DNA from: DASZGI01 sp035938995
GTDB taxonomy: Bacteria; Actinomycetota; Actinomycetes; Streptomycetales; Catenulisporaceae
Direction: 5' to 3'
Length of the DNA stretch: 6,646 nt
NCBI RefSeq assembly: GCF_035938995.1
Contig: NZ_DASZGI010000249.1
Span: 1 to 6,646, forward strand
In this document: in pieces, positions 4,080 through 6,646 of the stretch
Layout of the letters: each line of letters starts with the position of its first letter
Position numbering within the stretch: position 1 is the first letter of the stretch
Notes under the pieces: generated by a model
Databases searched by the model: none
What the model saw: the letters and a program-made list of their open reading frames with translations, nothing else
What the model was told of the DNA's origin: nothing
Translations under genes and position numbers: made by a program

Positions 4080-6646
4080 ATGCCCGCCTTCAACGGGCCG
4101 GACGGCATCCCCGAGCCCCCGGATGAACCGGGCGGCCCGGCGGACGGCGACGGCTACGGCGGCGGGCGGTCGCGCACCTTCGAGCGCACCCCTCCCCAGG
4201 ACCTGGCGGCCGAGCAGGGCGTTCTCGGCGGCATGCTGCTGTCGAAGGACGCCATCGCTGACGTCATCGACGTGGTCAAGGGCCGGGACTTCTACAAGCC
4301 CGCGCACGAGCTGATCTTCGATTCGGTCCTGGACCTGTACGGCCGGGGCGAACCCGCCGACGCGGTCACCGTCGCCGCGGAGCTGACCAAGCGCGGCGAG
4401 CTGTCCCGGATCGGCGGCGCACCGTATCTGCACACCCTGATGTCGTCGGTGCCCACTGCGGCGAACGCCGGCTACTACGCGGTGATCGTGCGGGAGCGGG
4501 CGATCCTGCGCCGCCTGGTCGAGGCGGGGACCCGCATCACGCAGATGGGCTACTCCACCGACGGCGCGGACCTGGACGAGATCGTCAACCGCGCCCAGGC
4601 CGAGGTCTACCAAGTCACCGAGCAGCGGGCCGGCGAGGACTACGCCCCCCTCGCGGACATCATGGAAGGCGCGCTCGACGAGATCGAGTCGATCTCCAAC
4701 CGCTCCGGCCAGATGACCGGCGTGCCCACCGGCATCGCCGATCTCGACCAGCTCACCAACGGCCTACATCCCGGCCAGATGGTCATCATCGCGGCCCGTC
4801 CCGCCATCGGTAAGGCCCTCGCTCTCGACACGCCGCTGCCGACACCCACGGGCTGGACCACCATGGGCACGGTCAGGGTGGGCGACGAGCTGCTCGGTGC
4901 GGACGGCCGCCCGACTCGCGTAGTAGCCGCAACGGAGGTGATGACCGGACGCCCGTGCTACGAAGTTGAATTCTCCGACGGCACCGTCCTGATCGCCGAC
5001 GAACAGCATCAGTGGCTGACCGAGACCCGAGCGTCTCGCAAGTCGGACCAGGCCGCCGCGGCAAGATACAACCGGCACCGCGACCAGCCGACGTTCGCGT
5101 CCGTCAAGACCACCCGGGAGATCTCCGCGACTCTGCGCTGTGACACGGCGGACAAGCGGCTCAATCACGCCGTCCCCGTCGCAGAGGCCGCGCAATTGCC
5201 CGCTCGGGACCTTCCGCTGTCCCCCTATGCTCTCGGCGTCTGGCTGGGGGACGGACACACTGATGCGGCCGGGTTCACCACCGCCGATCCGGAGATCATC
5301 GCCAATCTCGAGGCCGAAGGCTTCAGAGTCACCCCTACCGGAAGGCTCAGCTTCTCGTTGCGTTTTCCGGCCGAGCCGAGTCCGGACGAACGGGCTTGCG
5401 TGGTCTGCGGCGAGCTCTTTGTCCCTAGGACCTCGCAGGTAAGCACCTGTGGACGCAATTGCGGAGGACAGGCAGGCTCTGTCTCTGCACCCGTCACCGC
5501 CCCGCGTTGTCAGGACTGCGGAAGCCCATCCGCCGGCCTGACGCGCTGTCAGACGTGTCACGACCACCACGGGACCGTGCAGGCAGTCCTGCGGAGCATC
5601 GGGGTGCTCGGCGACAAGCACGTCCCGGAGGAATACCTCCGCGCTTCCGAGTCACAGCGCCGCGATCTGCTCGCCGGCCTGCTTGACACCGACGGCTACG
5701 TCGACAAGATCGGCACAGTCCACTTCTCGGTGACAGATCGGCGACTCGCCCATGACACCTGGGAGCTTGTGCTGAGCCTCGGCTACAAGGCGACGATGAC
5801 GACCAAGCCGGCCAGCCGCGACAGCGATCGGTCGACGCGCTACACGATCACTTTCACCCCCTCGGAGAAGGTCTTCCGCCTTTCCCGCAAGATCGTGCGG
5901 CAGAGTGGTAGCGAGCATCCGGACACGAGACTTCGCTACATCGTCGACGTGCGTCCGATCCCCTCGGTACCGGTCCGTTGTGTCGAGGTCGACAACGAGG
6001 ATCACCTCTACCTGGCCGGACCCACCTGGATCCCGACCCACAACTCGACGCTCGGCCTGGACCTGGCGCGCTCCTGCTCCATCCGCAACGGCCTGACCAG
6101 CGTCATCTTCTCGCTCGAAATGGGCCGCAACGAGATCACCATGCGCCTGCTCTCGGCGGAGGCGCGGGTGGCGCTGCACCACATGCGGTCCGGCACCATG
6201 ACGGACGACGACTGGGCGCGGCTCGCCCGGCGGATGGGCGAGGTCTCTGCCGCGCCGCTGTTCATCGACGACTCCCCCAACATGTCGATGATGGAGATCC
6301 GGGCCAAGTGCCGCCGCCTCAAACAGCGGCACGACCTGCGCCTGGTGATCGTGGACTACCTCCAGCTGATGTCGACCGGGGGCTCGCGCCGCCCGGAGAG
6401 CCGCCAGCAGGAGGTCTCGGAGATGTCCCGCGCGCTCAAGCTGCTGGCGAAGGAGCTGGAGGTCCCGGTCATCGCCATCGCTCAGCTCAACCGCGGCCCG
6501 GAACAGCGCACCGACAAGCGCCCCATGATGTCCGACCTGCGCGAGTCCGGCTCCCTCGAGCAGGACGCCGACGTCGTCATCCTGCTCCACCGCGAAGACG
6601 CCTACGAGCGCGAATCCCCCCGCGCCGGCGAAGCGGACCTGATCGT
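4080..6646 (+). CDS. dnaB: Replicative DNA helicase DnaB, intein-containing precursor (3' end outside window)
   Basis: DnaB is the hexameric helicase that unwinds DNA at the fork using ATP. Translation from ATG 4080 (Shine-Dalgarno GGGAGG, 10 bases) stays open to the window end, 855 codons plus two bases. After a disordered Pro/Gly-rich leader of about 35 residues, the N-terminal domain runs from PPQDLAAEQGVLGGMLLS through VPTAANAGYYAVIVRER. The RecA-like domain opens TGIADLDQLTNGLHPGQM and has Walker A ARPAIGK. At K245 it is interrupted by a 410-residue intein and resumes at Ser656 with STLGLDLARSC. After splicing, the catalytic Glu region IFSLEMG, Walker B LVIVDYLQLM, AIAQLNRGPEQR and the DLRESGSLEQDADVV stretch are all intact. 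The missing part is the last stretch of the C-domain. The gene follows a strong terminator and a DnaA-box cluster, so it is probably transcribed separately from rplI. Without splicing the ATP site would be destroyed, so excision is presumably essential. Confidence 0.97.
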   Translation, partial: MPAFNGPDGIPEPPDEPGGPADGDGYGGGRSRTFERTPPQDLAAEQGVLGGMLLSKDAIADVIDVVKGRDFYKPAHELIFDSVLDLYGRGEPADAVTVAAELTKRGELSRIGGAPYLHTLMSSVPTAANAGYYAVIVRERAILRRLVEAGTRITQMGYSTDGADLDEIVNRAQAEVYQVTEQRAGEDYAPLADIMEGALDEIESISNRSGQMTGVPTGIADLDQLTNGLHPGQMVIIAARPAIGKALALDTPLPTPTGWTTMGTVRVGDELLGADGRPTRVVAATEVMTGRPCYEVEFSDGTVLIADEQHQWLTETRASRKSDQAAAARYNRHRDQPTFASVKTTREISATLRCDTADKRLNHAVPVAEAAQLPARDLPLSPYALGVWLGDGHTDAAGFTTADPEIIANLEAEGFRVTPTGRLSFSLRFPAEPSPDERACVVCGELFVPRTSQVSTCGRNCGGQAGSVSAPVTAPRCQDCGSPSAGLTRCQTCHDHHGTVQAVLRSIGVLGDKHVPEEYLRASESQRRDLLAGLLDTDGYVDKIGTVHFSVTDRRLAHDTWELVLSLGYKATMTTKPASRDSDRSTRYTITFTPSEKVFRLSRKIVRQSGSEHPDTRLRYIVDVRPIPSVPVRCVEVDNEDHLYLAGPTWIPTHNSTLGLDLARSCSIRNGLTSVIFSLEMGRNEITMRLLSAEARVALHHMRSGTMTDDDWARLARRMGEVSAAPLFIDDSPNMSMMEIRAKCRRLKQRHDLRLVIVDYLQLMSTGGSRRPESRQQEVSEMSRALKLLAKELEVPVIAIAQLNRGPEQRTDKRPMMSDLRESGSLEQDADVVILLHREDAYERESPRAGEADLI
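4815..6044 (+). other. Class 3 intein with LAGLIDADG homing endonuclease, inserted in the DnaB Walker A motif
   Basis: The 410-residue insert separates K and S of the P-loop. Block A opens ALALDTPLPTPTGW with Ala1 where class 1 inteins have Cys or Ser. Block B, GTVLIADEQHQWLT (56-69), has H65 and W67 (B:12). Block F, VRCVEVDNEDHLYL, has C389 where class 1 usually has Asp (F:4). Block G ends IPTHN, with T408 (G:5), H409 and N410, then Ser+1. Trp-Cys-Thr at these positions defines class 3 inteins (prototype: mycobacteriophage Bethlehem DnaB), which splice through a block F Cys branched intermediate. The endonuclease motifs are LGVWLGDG (140-147) and LAGLLDTDG (286-294), both with their acidic residue, so homing activity may persist. 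They are 147 residues apart, longer than usual, because a cysteine-rich insert sits between them. Boundaries are fixed by the uninterrupted DnaB sequence on either side. Confidence 0.93.
5397..5558 (+). other. Two candidate zinc-binding modules inside the intein endonuclease
   Basis: Intein residues 195-248 contain C195-x2-C198-x13-C212-x3-C216 and then C232-x2-C235-x9-C245-x2-C248, followed by H249, H251 and H252. The first, CVVCGELFVP...CGRNC, resembles zinc ribbons of the CxxCGxxF...CxxxC kind found in phage and HNH-associated proteins. The two modules lie between the LAGLIDADG motifs. They could add DNA contacts or stabilise the endonuclease. Metal binding is inferred from cysteine spacing only. 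Confidence 0.6.

Noticed and set aside
3163..4613. Long minus-strand open frames opposite rplI, the gap and dnaB
   Set aside because: They lie antisense to secure genes, show no domain, and arise from biased third-position GC.
4815..4817. Ala1 as evidence that the intein is dead
   Set aside because: The block B Trp, block F Cys and block G Thr are all present, as expected for class 3 inteins, which do not need Cys or Ser at position 1.
1..6646. CRISPR array, tRNA or rRNA genes
   Set aside because: I saw no regularly spaced direct repeats and no cloverleaf-like or rRNA-like segment in either strand by eye.

Overview
The window is very GC-rich, with G or C at almost every third codon position, and carries the block rpsF-ssb-rpsR-rplI-dnaB. 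Together with long perfect hairpins that mostly lack U-tails, this points to a high-GC actinobacterium (Streptomyces/Catenulispora-like; the genus cannot be fixed from the sequence). In many actinobacteria this block lies fairly close to oriC.

Left part (1-1710). The acidic C-terminal tail of an unidentified plus-strand gene ends at 84 and converges on a minus-strand deoxyribonuclease IV (nfo, 172-1005) across a shared hairpin. Behind nfo, also on the minus strand, is a small conserved-looking three-helix membrane protein gene (1155-1478) with a strong Shine-Dalgarno and a 19-bp perfect hairpin after its stop. Just upstream of that gene is a 165-bp element with perfect 19-bp terminal inverted repeats and a palindromic centre, which looks like a MITE.

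Central operon (about 1846-3800). A candidate promoter and a structured leader, possibly the S6:S18 autoregulatory type, precede rpsF (S6), ssb, rpsR (S18, zinc-ligand 'C+' form) and rplI (L9). All four genes are on the plus strand. The unit ends in two successive hairpins, the second a textbook intrinsic terminator with eight T.

Right part (3799-6646). A roughly 280-bp gap before dnaB holds a 21-bp operator-like palindrome and a cluster of DnaA-box-like 9-mers, including one exact TTATCCACA. dnaB begins at 4080 and runs off the window. Its Walker A motif is split between Lys and Ser by a 410-residue intein (4815-6044). The intein starts with Ala rather than Cys or Ser, yet has Trp at block B position 12, Cys at block F position 4 and Thr at block G position 5. 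That is the WCT signature of class 3 inteins, which splice through a block F cysteine. It carries both LAGLIDADG motifs of a homing endonuclease and, between them, a cysteine-rich stretch that could form two zinc-binding modules.

Taken together the window links replication (DnaB, SSB), ribosome assembly (S6, S18, L9) and DNA repair (Nfo). The most notable content is the class 3 intein with its embedded cysteine modules, the DnaA-box cluster in front of dnaB, and the MITE-like element.
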